A stretch of 44,049 nt of DNA from Oppiella nova (Eukaryota > Arthropoda > Arachnida > Sarcoptiformes > Oppiidae), in assembly GCA_905397405.1 (NCBI GenBank), contig CAJPVJ010000083.1:1-44049 (forward strand). The letters run 5' to 3'. The position numbers and the translations under genes were made by a program. Under the pieces are notes generated by a model. That model had not been told where the DNA came from. It saw only the letters and a list, made by a program, of their open reading frames with translations, and searched no databases. The stretch's first letter is position 1; each line of letters begins with the position of its first letter. This document shows, one piece after another, positions 24,481 to 37,232 of the stretch.

Positions 24481-24726
24481 TCGATCTGGACTGAAATATT
24501 TGACTTTTTAAAAAAAGTTATGATATTGTTAAAGTAAACTTTCGGAAATATACACAGTTTTCAAGTTTAAAAATAAGAGACAAAGCAAATAGTTAGGCAA
24601 AAGAGACCTTTTCTCTCAATCCTTCCCTCCATTAGAGTTTGTTTACTATAAGTGAGTTCACTGTATATATGATTACACAAAACATTGGATTGTATTTCAC
24701 ATGATTTGATTAAGTAGCTAAAGGGT
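24481..24726 (-). repeat. Right copy of the same unit, inverted and circularly permuted (order B-A)
   Basis: Read on the minus strand, this block begins with ACCCTTTAGC (B) at 24726, passes CTCTTTTGCCTA near 24606-24595, and continues with A to the end CCAGATCGA at 24481. Relative to the left copy it is inverted and rotated by about half a unit. The 210-bp spacer between copies has its own short imperfect inverted repeat (ATGAATCGG around 24304 and its complement near 24447-24455). Confidence 0.85.
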
Positions 24727-25527
24727 TGACACTAATCACAAACAAAAGGTTAGAATAACAGAATATTCTCTTATTCTTACAGCACTTATAAACTAATTTA
24801 TTTGGGATCAAGATTACAGGGATTGATGTTTAATGTAATCGAAATTCTTACTCTTTATTACATTCCTTATGCCATATATTATGAATATTATATATTTGAC
24901 TCATTTATTCATTAATAACTCAGGGAAAGGGATGATAGCGAAATACCGGCGCTTATGTGTGTGTAAGCACTTTATAGACACATCATTTGCCGGCTGTGTG
25001 TTCAGAGACACACAAAGTGATGGAAATTCTTTCAAATGCATCCCTTTTTATCATTTGTTTGGATTTCTCTTTTTCGATGCATTACTTAAACTAATCAATG
25101 AATAGACCTTTTTTCAGTTGAGTTCAAAGCTTTATATGCATTGATTTGCTGTCAAACCATTAAAATGGTTTCATTCGCCGCACGTGTCGACAGAATTAGA
25201 GGACATGAGAGGAAAGACATGAATGAATGAATGCCACTCTTGTGTCACTCAATGGTAACCCATTTGCACATTACTCGCAGTCCACACACAATGCCAACCA
25301 GAATATAATTGTTATGTTATATCGTGTGCATCATTGCACCCGAACTCACAAAATGCACATTTTATATCTATAATTGTTTCACTTTATATCAATATATTGA
25401 ATAAAACTAATAATTATTAATTATATAATCAAATGATTGATTTTGATTGAATGCAGTATGACTTATATTAAATTACATATCTATTCGTTACATTTGTAAG
25501 ATTACATTGATGTCTTATATATCTTAT

Positions 25528-25593
25528 TTCTCTCTCTCTCTCTCTCTCTCTCCACTTATTATTATTGATATATAAACTTCTATGTTTTTTTAT
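25528..25593 (+). repeat. CT microsatellite plus 40-bp flank, copied in inverse at 26333-26398
   Basis: A (CT)n run is followed by CACTTATTATTATTGATA and sequence up to the poly-T at 25585-25591. The same sequence appears as its reverse complement at 26333-26398, with one visible substitution beside the microsatellite. Confidence 0.88.
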
Positions 25594-26259
25594 TTTTGCA
25601 TTCTTAAAATATTAGTTTTATAAACTTGGATAAATTGATATAAACTATACTTTTTATACAATACTGTATATACATTTAGTTTTATGAATGTCATAAAATT
25701 TTTAAAAACACTAAAAATTCACTGAAAGTTATTCAACGTTTGCTGTCATAAATGTAATAAACATAGCATGGTTGTTTACTTTATGCAACAAAGAATAATA
25801 TACTATATAATGCTTATTAAAACTTAAAACATTAGTTTAATATTTATTTAAAAGAATATTCTTAAGTATAAAATTTCAAAACAAAATAAAAATATACAAG
25901 TTTTAGAAAAATTGTTTACAATTGGGATAAAAGTTATTGAAATAACGAAATGTAATCACAAATGACTCACCGATTGCTTCTACACTAGATTTGGATCACA
26001 ATATAAGTCGGATCTTATAGTCGGCAACATTAATGTCTCGTTTGATATAAACGTAAAGCGAATTACTTTAAGTGAGACGACAGACAGTATATCAAAGCCA
26101 TCGAAAGACAGCCGCTTTCAGGCAAAGGCAGCCAACCTTTACTCTGACTTCACATCGAGATCTGTAGTCCCCTCTCATCGCGTTTGCATCACTCACTTGA
26201 GTCAAGCGCTCAGAGCACAGGGAGTTCGCAGAGAATGGAGAGTATAAGTGCTGGAGAGA

Positions 26260-26331
26260 GGGGACACAAAGAAATGCTTTGAATACTCAACGAACCGTTT
26301 CTCAATCCGACGGCATCTGAATATTTGATAC
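26260..26331 (+). repeat. 72-bp direct repeat, second copy, ending at the N
   Basis: It matches 23885-23956 over its whole length. The base after it is the N at 26332. To its left lies GC-richer sequence (about 26090-26260) not found beside the first copy. Confidence 0.9.
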
Positions 26332-26332
26332 N
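26332..26332. other. Undetermined base (N), probable contig join
   Basis: This is the only ambiguous base in the window. It lies exactly between two short copies of sequence from elsewhere in the region (72 bp on the left, 66 bp inverted on the right), as expected when contigs that end in shared k-mers are joined by a scaffolder. Confidence 0.75.
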
Positions 26333-26398
26333 ATAAAAAAACATAGAAGTTTATATATCAATAATAATAAGTAGAGAGAGAGAGAGAGAGAGAGAGAA
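26333..26398 (-). repeat. Inverted copy of 25528-25593 with GA microsatellite
   Basis: It starts immediately after the N with ATAAAAAAACATAG, runs through TATATATCAATAATAATAAG and ends in a (GA)n run. Beyond the run the sequence no longer matches the other copy. Confidence 0.88.
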
Positions 26399-26956
26399 GC
26401 TGTGAGACACACACATTGGCTACAATTCCGGCGTTTTATGCGAGCCCTGAGTCTGTGTATCGCATCATATTTGGGGGGATTTTTTTTACTTCAAAGTATG
26501 TAATCGTTTAAATCAAAACCATTGCTTGAATTGAACGCATGAGACCAATAAAACTTTTGTTGCAATCAATTTGATGCTAAGAATTGAATGAAAACATCAC
26601 ATATTATTCAAACGAAAGTAATTTTTTAGATGAGCTAAAACTTTCTAACAAAACCATAGATCATGTAAACTGAACTTTTGGGAAATACAAAGGTTCTTGG
26701 TTTATAAACAAAACCAATCAATGTATGCCAAACGCTTACCTCTAGAGCCCAACCCCTGGCCACACCAGTCAACCACTTAATTCACGACTTCTTACTCTTG
26801 TTTTCCTACAGTTTTGACCAAATGTTGAATTAAATGATAGAATGTTTGGATATTTTTCTATAGATATCTCACATGAAAAGTAAATGTTGTGTCAAATGAG
26901 TGAATAATTTATACGCGACTGTCCCGCACATTTCATTGCCAGTGAATTAATAGCAT

Positions 26957-26962
26957 TTTATT
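26957..26962 (-). terminator. Candidate polyadenylation signal of the DAK gene
   Basis: A reverse-strand AATAAA (TTTATT on the plus strand) lies 107 nt beyond the stop codon at 27069-27071. Confidence 0.45.
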
Positions 26963-27068
26963 TGATAGGAATTACAAGAATTGTTTCATTTGTTTGTTCG
27001 CGAAAATCGATTGAATATATATTCTTAATATAATAGTATAAAAAAGCCGTGAATTTCTGAATTTCCAA

Positions 27069-29468
27069 TTATTTTCGATTAACAAATTCGTTGAATGCCT
27101 GTGCGATGGAGTCGATCCACACGGAGACACCGACAGCACCGGGATCTGGTCGCTTGATTGAGGCCTTATTAACATAGGAAGCTCTGCCAACGTTAGCCGT
27201 CATCGACGCCGTGCTCTCTGTGTTTGAAATGCAAATCAAATTCTTATAAAATTTTAGGCAAAATGTAAATTTGATTTCCAAATCCCTAATACCTGCGCCC
27301 CGTTTAGCGCTGTCTGCAACCAATTTGGCGATTTCATGGAAAGGCACGCTATGATCGCAACCTACTAGCGCTTCATATGCACTATGAAGTGAATCTGTCG
27401 ACAGGAAAACCAAAATTAAGAATAAATTAACGCTTCAGTCATTAAAAGGCATACAAACCAAGCATTGATCGGTCGCCAGGTTTTGCAGAACTGTATTGAG
27501 TTATGGTTTGCAGACTTGATTTCAGGACATCTCTCCACAAATCGATGTAATCATAGGAATTGCCGATTCGTTTACTGTTAGTCACAATGGCTTTAGAGGC
27601 GGCGGTAAACAAGAGACTATATATGGCACCGGATGTGCCGCCCATATGGGTCTCACACAACTGAGACAACTGGAGGAATGAAGGCTTCAGTTTTTTCTCT
27701 TTATAGTAAATTTAAGTAAATATTTAAGTATTTATAATAAATATTTTTAAAGTTATTATAATGCAGGATTCAATGTATTTGCTACCTGCTAAAAGTTTCA
27801 AAATAAGTTTAGAGATATGACATAATGTTGACCCACAGTCGCCGTCACCTAATTCTGTGTCCAATTCGTTGAGATGTTTCTCCGAAGATATCTGAAATAA
27901 TTATTGATAACAATGTCTGTTATACCCGATAATAATATAGCATTTCCAACAGTCAATAACTCTTTATATTCAATGGGCAATGTTATCATAAAAATATAAA
28001 TAATTGTCATTTTAAACTCCCAGCGCTATTAAGTAAGGGTCGGTCATGAATAAAAATTCTAGTTCAGCAATATACTATCTAATATTTGACAATAACTGTA
28101 AATCCTATCATAAATTCAGTGTAAATGGTCTCAGATTTACTATTTGAACAAAGAATGCTTATATATAACAGAATATATTTAAAGTATTCTTAAAAGTAAT
28201 TCCTTTACCAAAGCATTACACGAGAGTTCAATAGCTCTCAGAAATAATTCTCTGCCAAAAGTGAGTCCATCGATGGCCTCGTAATCCAAAGTCGCGTCTT
28301 TTGGGCCAAGTTTTGAATTCTCCAAAATAGCCGATCGATTGACCACTTTTGGTGTATCGATGAGTTGGCTCCACGAACTGGAAGCGGACGGTCTGTCCAA
28401 CAGTTCAAGTATTTTCTGGTCGACAGCCATCGCAGTCATAGAAATGCCAGACATGGAGAAGGAGGTCATAAAAGCGCCGGTATATATCCTTTCGACGCTG
28501 AGATTAAGTGCTTGAAATTGATTGACAGCCTCTTTAGCCACGATATTGAGCTCAAACTGCGAGAGTCCGCCCGTATTGTTCAGCAAAACCACAATTTTGT
28601 TGTTGCGTTTGCTTATGACATCTTTGAGCAGAGCGGTCGGACCCACCAAATGGTTGGCCATTACGGCCACCACATCGTGAGCGCTACATAGCTTCAAGCG
28701 CTGAACACCGGCCTCCCCGTGCACTCCCAGTCCCAGTTCAATCTCATCCGAGGCTAACGTGAAAGAGCTGCCCAGGGATGGGATATTACATGAGGTGAGG
28801 CTTATAGATATGGTGCCGATTAGTGGCGCGTATTCTTCGAGCGCCGACTTAATTGCCTTTAAGTCCTTTCCCTCTTCAGCCAAAGCGCCGGCTATTTTAT
28901 GAATGAGTGAAATGCCGGCCAACCCTCTCCTGCCCGTCATCTTTCCCTCGCCATAGAAAGCGACGTCTTCTCCGAAGATAAACATATCGACTTTGAATCC
29001 CTTGAGGAGCGCCCGTTCCCGGACTAACCCGAAGTTGAGTCGATCGCCCGTATAGTTGGCGACAATAATCAGTATTTCATTCTTCGCATTCTTGTCCACA
29101 ATTGTCTCAATCAGTTTCATTGTCTTTCCCGGCGGTGGAGAAGCGAATATATCTCCCGCGACGGCACCTGTCAATAGGCCGCTGCCCACAAACCCGGCAA
29201 ACATGGGCTCGTGTCCTGAACCACCTGTTTATATGAATTAATTTTTTTAGATTTTTTTGGATTAATATATGAAATATGAAGTAAAGAGTTGTTTACCGCC
29301 ACTAATGAGTATAACTTTCCCTTTTTGCCGATAACTCTCATAGTCTTTACGGACGACTGAATTGCAATCGGGAAGCACTTGCAGTCCATCATTACATGAG
29401 ACTAAACCCAACAAATTCTCGTAAACACTGGTTTCAATAGAGTTAATCAAATGTTTTGTAGTACTCAT
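27069..29468 (-). CDS. TKFC: Triokinase/dihydroxyacetone kinase (TKFC/DAK family)
   Basis: This cytosolic enzyme phosphorylates dihydroxyacetone and glyceraldehyde with ATP; the animal form also cyclises FAD to riboflavin cyclic phosphate. Six exons join in frame to 594 aa (human 575): 29468-29297, 29224-28209, 27891-27786, 27698-27459, 27394-27293, 27217-27069. The DhaK (substrate) domain has ISGGGSGHEP at the first junction, GDRLNFGLVRE, GRRGLAG.SLIHKIAGALAE, and LGLGVHGEAG, in which His226 corresponds to the residue that binds dihydroxyacetone covalently. The DhaL (ATP) domain has ELGDGDCGST (Asp412 and Asp414, the Mg-nucleotide ligands), HMGGTSGAIYSLLFTAA, KPGDRSML and NVGRASYV...RPDPGAV. 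All expected catalytic blocks are present, so the gene appears functional. Codon use is more AT-rich than in NPL4 or flightless-1. Confidence 0.96.
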
Positions 29469-31284
29469 TATTATAATGAAGTTAATTAATTAGAAAATGC
29501 AAAGTTTTCACTGAATTAGAGTTATTATGAATTACTGGTAAAACTTGTGGAATCTTTGTTTGTAATGAAGTCTGCATTCAATTTATGTTTAATAAACTAA
29601 CAGATTATTAAGAGTTCAAGGTTTGGACAAACGACCCGTAAATATAAACTAAACAAGTTAATGATATTGATAATAGTCAAGTAAAAGTAATTCAGACTAT
29701 TTTGATTATAAAATATAATATACTGTAAATTTACAGTACAGTACAAAAGTAAAATATAATACCCTACTATCTTTGGTCACTAAATCATAAAAGATTAAAA
29801 TTTTAAAAACCTGTTTTAAAACCTACGGAAAAAATTTTGCTTTTACTACTACAGTATATTGCTTTTATTATAAATAACAATCTCTAATACATGAATCATG
29901 TAACATGATTATAAAGTGCTTTTACCATGCTTACTTGTTAGTACTGGTACTTTATTTATACAATTCGAAAGCATTAAATTTTGTCAAAATACAGGAATTA
30001 TCCGTTTTATAAAAAAATATGCTGTCTATGATTAAAAGTATTCAGATATCGAGTACTTGTATGCACTCGTTTTATATTAGGTTATTATAAAAAGTATATT
30101 TATTTTAATTGAAATTAAATGAAACTTTTAATTTGTTTGTATAGTGTGTCGAATAAATTACAAATGCACTACATGTAAGAGTAATATAATATAATATAAT
30201 ATCAAACGAATACAAAATTATTTAATTGCATAATAATTCATGCTTTTGTTAAGTGCTATATAAAGTGCGGTATACGTAAGAATTAATGAGATAAAATAAG
30301 TTGTTTATAATTAGATTTCAATTGATTTTAATTGTAATATTAATAACTTTGACGTATTATTGGTCTAAAATATAATAACCGGTCATTTGGTGTGCATTCG
30401 TGTGGACATCGGTTTCACTAAAGTATTGATTTCTAAGTTATTTTAAGCGAATAATACGAGAATACAAACGACTCGATAGATGCCATCATTTGTTCAGCAA
30501 TTCTTGTCATCACTTCATACCAAGTATTTGAGGAATCAATTCATATTTTATAAGTTATATTAATATTAATATTTATTTATTTTATAAATTGATGTTTGAG
30601 AACAGATAAGTAAATATGTGGCATTAATAAAAGTAATGTGTTTTTAATGAATTTTAAAGCAAATAACAATAAATATTTCTTAAGAATAAGTACTGTACTG
30701 GTAGTAGCATGTTATTTTTATTATAAAATAAATGTAACATGTTTGTCGTATAATTAGAAAGGCTTTAATCGATTACATAATCATTTATAATGTATTTTAG
30801 TTTTGTTTTATTGAAACTCACGATTGAATTCAATTAACTATAACTTATATTAATTGCTGAGTAACAGTGAATTGTTATAAAAATAAAATGTTATCGATTA
30901 CTATATTCCCTATCATATACACTGTATATTATTATACAGTGTTAGGTTTAAAAATAAGGTTTTGTTTTCGAAATGATTTTAATCATTATTACGTTAATCT
31001 CAATAACATGTCATACAGTAATAGAAATGACATATAAGTTGTGCGAAATTATTTCCTGAGTTTAAATATGTGTCTGAAATGAGAGTAATCTATAAAAATT
31101 AGCTCTTAAAGCGTGTGAGACTTGAAAAAAAAGTTAAAAACACTTTTAAATAATTCAAATTAACATTGATAGATGCAAAGCAATTATAAATAATTATAAA
31201 ACCTATTATGACTTCATTTGAATAATTATATTGACGTTAATATTTGAAACCGAAAGCATAATTGAATTTATGGTTTCGAAAGCA

Positions 31285-31310
31285 ATTTATATTTATATTT
31301 ATATTTATAT
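31285..31310. repeat. Hexamer tandem repeat (ATTTAT)n
   Basis: About four consecutive copies of ATTTAT in an AT-rich spacer. Confidence 0.85.
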
Positions 31311-31872
31311 AACACTTAACGGAATAATTGCTTTAAATATTCATTGAAAATATGATTTTTGATATTCAAATTTTCATCGCTGAAGTGCATTTGAATGGCA
31401 TGAATGGCACGATTTGCATAGAAATCTATATATAAGTTTATAAATAACCGGATCATTCAATTTTTATTGGAGTCGCGCATTTATTTCACGAATGCATAGG
31501 AATTGTTTGAATAAAAAAACAAAAAATAATCCCTATATACGCGATAAGTATTGGAAATTTTACGGTTAAATATATTGAAAAATAGGTGAAAAATAAAATA
31601 AGAAATGTTTCGAAATGTATGTTTGAAAGCAAAAGACGTAACCATTGATTGTATTCAATGCGGAAGTTATGAAATATTGGGTAAACGGAAGTGAATTTGT
31701 GTGAAAGTTATGATCCTTTTAGTCGGCGTTAGGGTTTGTTTTGGGCACAGAGTTGAAGGAGTTGTAGGTATTCTCTGCACATGTATGGTATGCCTATAGC
31801 GTACAGAATAATACAGAATACACACACACAGAATGTACAGCTAATGTCTAATGCCAAGGTTGATCGATCCGA

Positions 31873-31906
31873 TCCCATACCCATACCCATTCCCATTCCC
31901 ATTCCC
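31873..31906. repeat. CCCATA/CCCATT hexamer repeat
   Basis: Consecutive CCCATA units change to CCCATT units. On the minus strand this reads as a Met-Gly dipeptide run, which creates a spurious short open frame. Confidence 0.88.
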
Positions 31907-34541
31907 CAACTCATGTATATATTCCGTGTGCCGTATATTATGCTCGCAATTCATGTCTGACTCGAATTTTTCTATCATTTTAGTCTCTATTTTAGCAAAA
32001 ATGGGTTTTAATGAATGCTTTTAAATGTCATTATAAGCCATGAATGGAAATGGGATTTCATTTAAAATACATTTTGAATTAGTTTATAAAATATTATGAA
32101 AACACAAATTAAACAGAAATTTCTTGTTTTGACAAATAATTCTGTACACAATATGTTATTCCGTAAATAGACGTATAGCCCTATTATTGATTCCCATGCA
32201 TTTCGCTTAGTTTGTATGTTTTCATACAAAATTATACCATAAAAATATATACATAAATAATAATACATTTCCAATTGATGTCTGCGCTTAATTGTAGTTC
32301 GCTTTTCAACATATTTTTATAGCATTTTATTTTCGATATTAGTTTAGTTGCGATCAATCAAAACCCAAAATACACGACAAATACTACAGAATATACACAA
32401 CATATAGGAATATATAAGAGTGGAATGCATTCACAGAATAATTGATGAATGAGTATAATGTTGGGGAGGGTTTAGGATCGTGAGGGCCTTCAAGGGTTTT
32501 CAATCATATTTAAGAGTAAAATAAACTGTTTATAGAGACTGCGATCCCATAAGTTTGTGACCCAATGATTGAATTCAATTCAAATATACTCAATATATTG
32601 ACATCAATTAAGTTTGGCTTATGTTATGTTATATTTTTATGTAAAAGAGCTGTCATTTCATTAATCGTAGTAAATATAGATGTTGTTTGAGAAGTATCCA
32701 CAAAATTATCATAACTTCAACATAAAAGCAAAACAAATAACATTGTGTGGATTATATTAATTGTATTTTTATGTTAACACTCGAGTCTATGGTTATCTTA
32801 TATGTTAGGCCATAAATTTTATAATATAAATAGTAGTATTAATTCAGAAATGAAATTATGATATATATTCGCAAAAAGTAAACCCAAATACTCTTGTTTT
32901 TGTTTAATTTAAAAACAAAAAAATTTGAAGCAAATAAAATATTTTCAATTTTGAGGTCAAATTCTATAAATATGAAAACTTTCGCTAATTTATATGTTTA
33001 TCTATAATATTAATGTGTTTATGTGTATTCCATATGTAATAAAAACCTGAGAAATGTTCTGTTTTTTATAATAAGTTTTGGTCATAAATATTCATGATTT
33101 CATACAACATATACAACGTTAATTAGCTATAAATTATATTTTTCTCTCATAATACAGTAGTACTACAAAATACAGTGCATCCTATTCGCCGGTTATTACT
33201 AAAAACAGTTATGAAATGAGTTGAAAACAACAAAAATACATTATTTATTAAATATGAGATTATTATATAAAATTCTGTCAATGAATGTGAAGATAATATT
33301 GTTTGCCGATAATGCAGAGGACGAGAGACTCCAGAATTTGATGCGAAACTAAAACAAGAATCTGTTATTCAATGGGAAAGCAGTTGAATGGAAGTCTAGC
33401 TTTTGAAACGCCTCTCATCTCATTGATCGCCTCTTCTCTCTCTAAATGGTTCATACAATTTGTGATCTATTTATAGAATATTCTCTGATATACACCACAT
33501 ATAGTGCATTGAAAACAACATTTAGGTTAGTGTAACAGAATTGAACATAATTTTTATAACTTTATATCAATGTATTTGTATACCTATTCTCTCTCACATA
33601 TTCATTATCATTACTTAAGATAATGTGTTTTGATGTTTGATTTGTAATAAATCATTAGTTTTGTTACGATAATGATATTTTTTCGCGAAATCAATTTTAT
33701 GCATTATTTTGATTGTGTTCAAACATTTTTACTTATTTTTTCGACTTTTTTTAAAATTTCAAAATGCATTGACAGTATTTTTCTTATACAATGAGTGACA
33801 AACATCTAAATCCCTGACATATATATTGACCAAAAACATCTAGAATATAATACCCTCACCATTAATGCTATTTATACGGTATTTTCAACATATTATTTAT
33901 CTACAGTATACTATAACTCATGAAAACATTTTAAAACATTTTTCTAAACACAAAATCCTTGAATGGAAATAATTCCATACAAAAGGACATTATATTTATA
34001 GGCTTTAAAAATATCTTAATTGAATAATTTTTCTTTTCATACAAAAAAATGCTTTTATTACTCACGAATCAATTATTCAAATTAGTTTGTGATGAGAAAT
34101 AATTGCCTTTTGAATGCTTTTAATGGCGTTATTATCATTTGCCATTTAAAATAGTTTATCCACTTTTTCTATTGTCACTTATGCGATCAGTCATATGGTT
34201 TAATGTATATAAGAAAATGAAAATTTATGATTAAATAATTAAATACATAAGCCTTTATTAAAAACTTAAAAAATGAGTTACAATAAAAATTTATACTATA
34301 ATATAATATAATAATAACACATTATATAATATTAATATTAGCATTAATTCAATACATACACACTTATACTGTAGTATAATATATCTCATTATTTATTATT
34401 ATTATTACTATTAAACTGATTTAACTTTTTGTTTGTTTGTTAGAGTAAAGGAAATTTTTCATGCAATTATTTATTCCGATAATAAATTCAACAACAAAAA
34501 TGTGTCTACACTTTGTAATGACTTTATAATTACTGTTCAAT

Positions 34542-34560
34542 AATAATAATAATAATAATA
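34542..34560. repeat. AAT microsatellite
   Basis: A run of about six AAT trinucleotides in the spacer between the DAK and Tob genes. Confidence 0.85.
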
Positions 34561-37232
34561 GTTGTCTAATGATTTATTGGCAAACATTACATAAACAGAT
34601 AGCTTAGTCTTGATCTTTGATTCTTAAAAAGTAATCGATATTAACATTAATTGAGTGCACATTAATTAATGTCAAAAATTAGTCATTTAACAAGTTATAA
34701 AAGTAAAGCATAATTACTATCAATACCTGATATTGTAATTTTTAATATTATATATAAATTATATTTATAATCTCTTAATATTTATAATTATATATATATT
34801 GTATATAACAGTACATATTATTATCCGATTAAAAAAGATAAGTTTTTACAATTATTTTGACTAAAATTCAAATTTTACAGTATTTTCAATAATAAAAGGA
34901 AAACTTTTTTTGTTATCAATAATTAATTGTCAACAGTCACTGGTTTAATAAAAATTAATCAACAATTGTATCGTACCCTCTATTTGTTACACAAATCTCT
35001 CAATGTATCCTGATCATCACTTAAGAAAATATAATTATATTCGGTTTATCCCAAAAAACTATTAATTAATTAATTTTAAATTCAGAAAACGGAAACTTTA
35101 AAATTACTTATTGTATCCATATTTAGTGATATTTTGTATTTAAATGTCATTTAAATTGTAATTATATTGTGCTATGGCTTGGATTGGATCTCAATGTAAT
35201 AAATGTTTTGATATCTTAAGTACAGAAACTTTGGTTAAAATTTAATTTCCAAAATGCTTTACTAATAGGTCTTTAGAAATATTATATATGTTTTGTATTT
35301 GTTATGTTATGTTAAGGAAAGACCATTGGTTTTGCAACAAAGCTATTCGTTTTCAGTTTAAAACACTTTTGTTTTGTTTCACTAATACATGTAATAATCA
35401 ATCAATTAGTTAATTGTAATAATAAAATTTTTTCTTTTCAAATATAATAATAATAAGTTGTATTATAATTAGAATCAATAATAACTTCCAATATTAATAG
35501 TAAAAAATTAACAGTTTATGGGCAGTGTATGTGCGAGTATAGTCACAACAGTCTCAATATCCACACAATATCACCAATCAATCAATTCTCTCTGTTTTTA
35601 TTTATTATTTTTGTTAACAATTTGTAACAATTATTTTGTTATCGCATTTTTCATTATCTGACTTATGAACAACAAAAAACTTATACAAAAATTTTCTGTA
35701 CCAATTGTTTTGCATAAAATAAGTTTTAAAATATTTTTTCGTCATTAATTCTTTTAATTCAAATTTATCCCAAAATAACATATAAATTGTAATCATAATA
35801 AAATTTATATCATCTCTAATTTAAAAAGAGGTATTCGTAATGAAATATTTTACACATTTTTTTATAATTTGTTTTATTGGTTTTTGTTTATTTTTTGTCA
35901 ATCTTTTTTTGTCGGGTAAATACAAGTAGTGTTTGTACTCGAGGTTTAACAACTTTGCTCTACTTTAACAACTGATTCACCAGAATATTCTGTGTGTTAG
36001 TCTTTGCACTAAAAAGTTGAATACATTCATTAATAGACACACGAGTTGTGTATGACATTAATGAATGTAAAATTGATATATTCATCGATGGGTTTATCAT
36101 AAATCCATAAAAAGATTGAATCAAATGTGACAGAGATATTGACTCGAAGTCTGTGTGTGTTTTTTGTTAGTATTGTTTTTGAAATGAATTGGTAGACTCG
36201 CATCGGCATATAATCAGCGTCGGTAGCAAACATTAATTTGTATGCATTTTGTTGTATTTTGTACTAAATCTCTCGTCTGGTTGTATCGAAACTCATTCGC
36301 GATTATAATCTGTTTTTTTCTTTCAGACCATTTATAACATTATATTTCATATCAATATAACATTTAAAAGTTATGTTAGAGTTTATAGTGAAAAGAAAGG
36401 AGTTATTATTGTAAGTAATAGTAAGAATATAAGATATAATGTCATTTAAATGTAAAGTTATAACAGATTTTTATATAAGATTATTATTATTTATAATAAT
36501 ATTTTCTTATAAAATAACAGTCAATAGTAATAATAAATATATGCTTAAAAAATTATTTTGTTTTAATAATTAATTATCACAATTAAACAAATAGAGAAAA
36601 CAATTAATAATATTATTTTCATTTAATTCAAAATCGACTACAAAAATGAAAAACTTCTTTAAAAAATTTAAATTATAAGTCAAATCGTTTTGCTATAAAT
36701 ACAAACAAATAATTATATAATAATTATAATAATAATTAGATTTGAGAAATAAAACAATTTTATGAATGAAAAAAGGGTTGAATAAAAGCTGCGATCACTC
36801 TCTCTATATATAATATATATATAACTATAATTATAACAATTATTATTCACACCATTGGAAACCTAGTTTAATGGTAATTCAATTATGACGGTTAGGATTC
36901 TAACAGTAGTGGAAAATCATATAAAATTAAAGATTTTTGTATTTTGTATTTTTAATATAATATAATATAATAACAATTTTTTTGTCGTTTCAGTTTTTTA
37001 TGTGTATTTTGTATTCAAAAAAGCGTTCAAATGAGTTTATACTTCAAAATAATAAATTAATAATTTCTTTATATCCAAAACACAAGAAGTAAAACAAATT
37101 AACCATAAGTTTGATTGAAAAATATCTTTGAATTTTCTGAACATTATATTCTCAATAATAGTTTGCATTTTTGTGTTTCAATGGGTTCTTGTAATAGAGT
37201 TTGTGTTTGTTTTTTCTGAGTTGATTTGGCCC

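Larger units (their letters stand above)
20561..27068. other. Gene-poor AT-rich region with repeats and an assembly join
   Basis: No protein gene was recognised in 6.5 kb. It contains a CT microsatellite, inverted permuted copies of a 250-bp unit (24010-24726), and a single N at 26332 flanked by duplicated fragments. Two stretches are richer in G+C than their surroundings, about 22905-23105 and 26090-26260. They could be untranslated exons or promoter of the minus-strand LRR gene, but no coding pattern or splice evidence was found. A 78-codon open frame at 24869-25105 has no recognisable features. A reverse AATAAA at 26957-26962 suits the 3' end of the kinase gene that stops at 27069. Confidence 0.55.
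29469..37232. other. 7.8-kb AT-rich gene desert
   Basis: No coding exon, RNA gene or transposon was recognised on either strand. The sequence is dominated by A/T runs, ATA and ATT repeats and short palindromes. Small open frames (at most about 70 codons) have low-complexity translations. The right end, next to the Tob stop, probably holds a long AU-rich 3' UTR: no reverse AATAAA was seen in the first several hundred bases past the stop, and only TTTAAT-type variants appear near 36560-36630. Confidence 0.5.

Noticed and set aside
24010-24726. Ordinary terminal-inverted-repeat DNA transposon
   Set aside because: The two arms are not simple mirror images but permuted, no transposase or clear target-site duplication was seen, and the spacer is non-coding.
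24869-25105. 78-codon plus-strand frame
   Set aside because: No recognisable motif, AT-driven hydrophobic composition, and no neighbouring exon that could extend it.
31729-31914. Minus-strand frame with a Met-Gly repeat
   Set aside because: The repeat is a translation of the CCCATA/CCCATT microsatellite, so the frame is not evidence of a gene.
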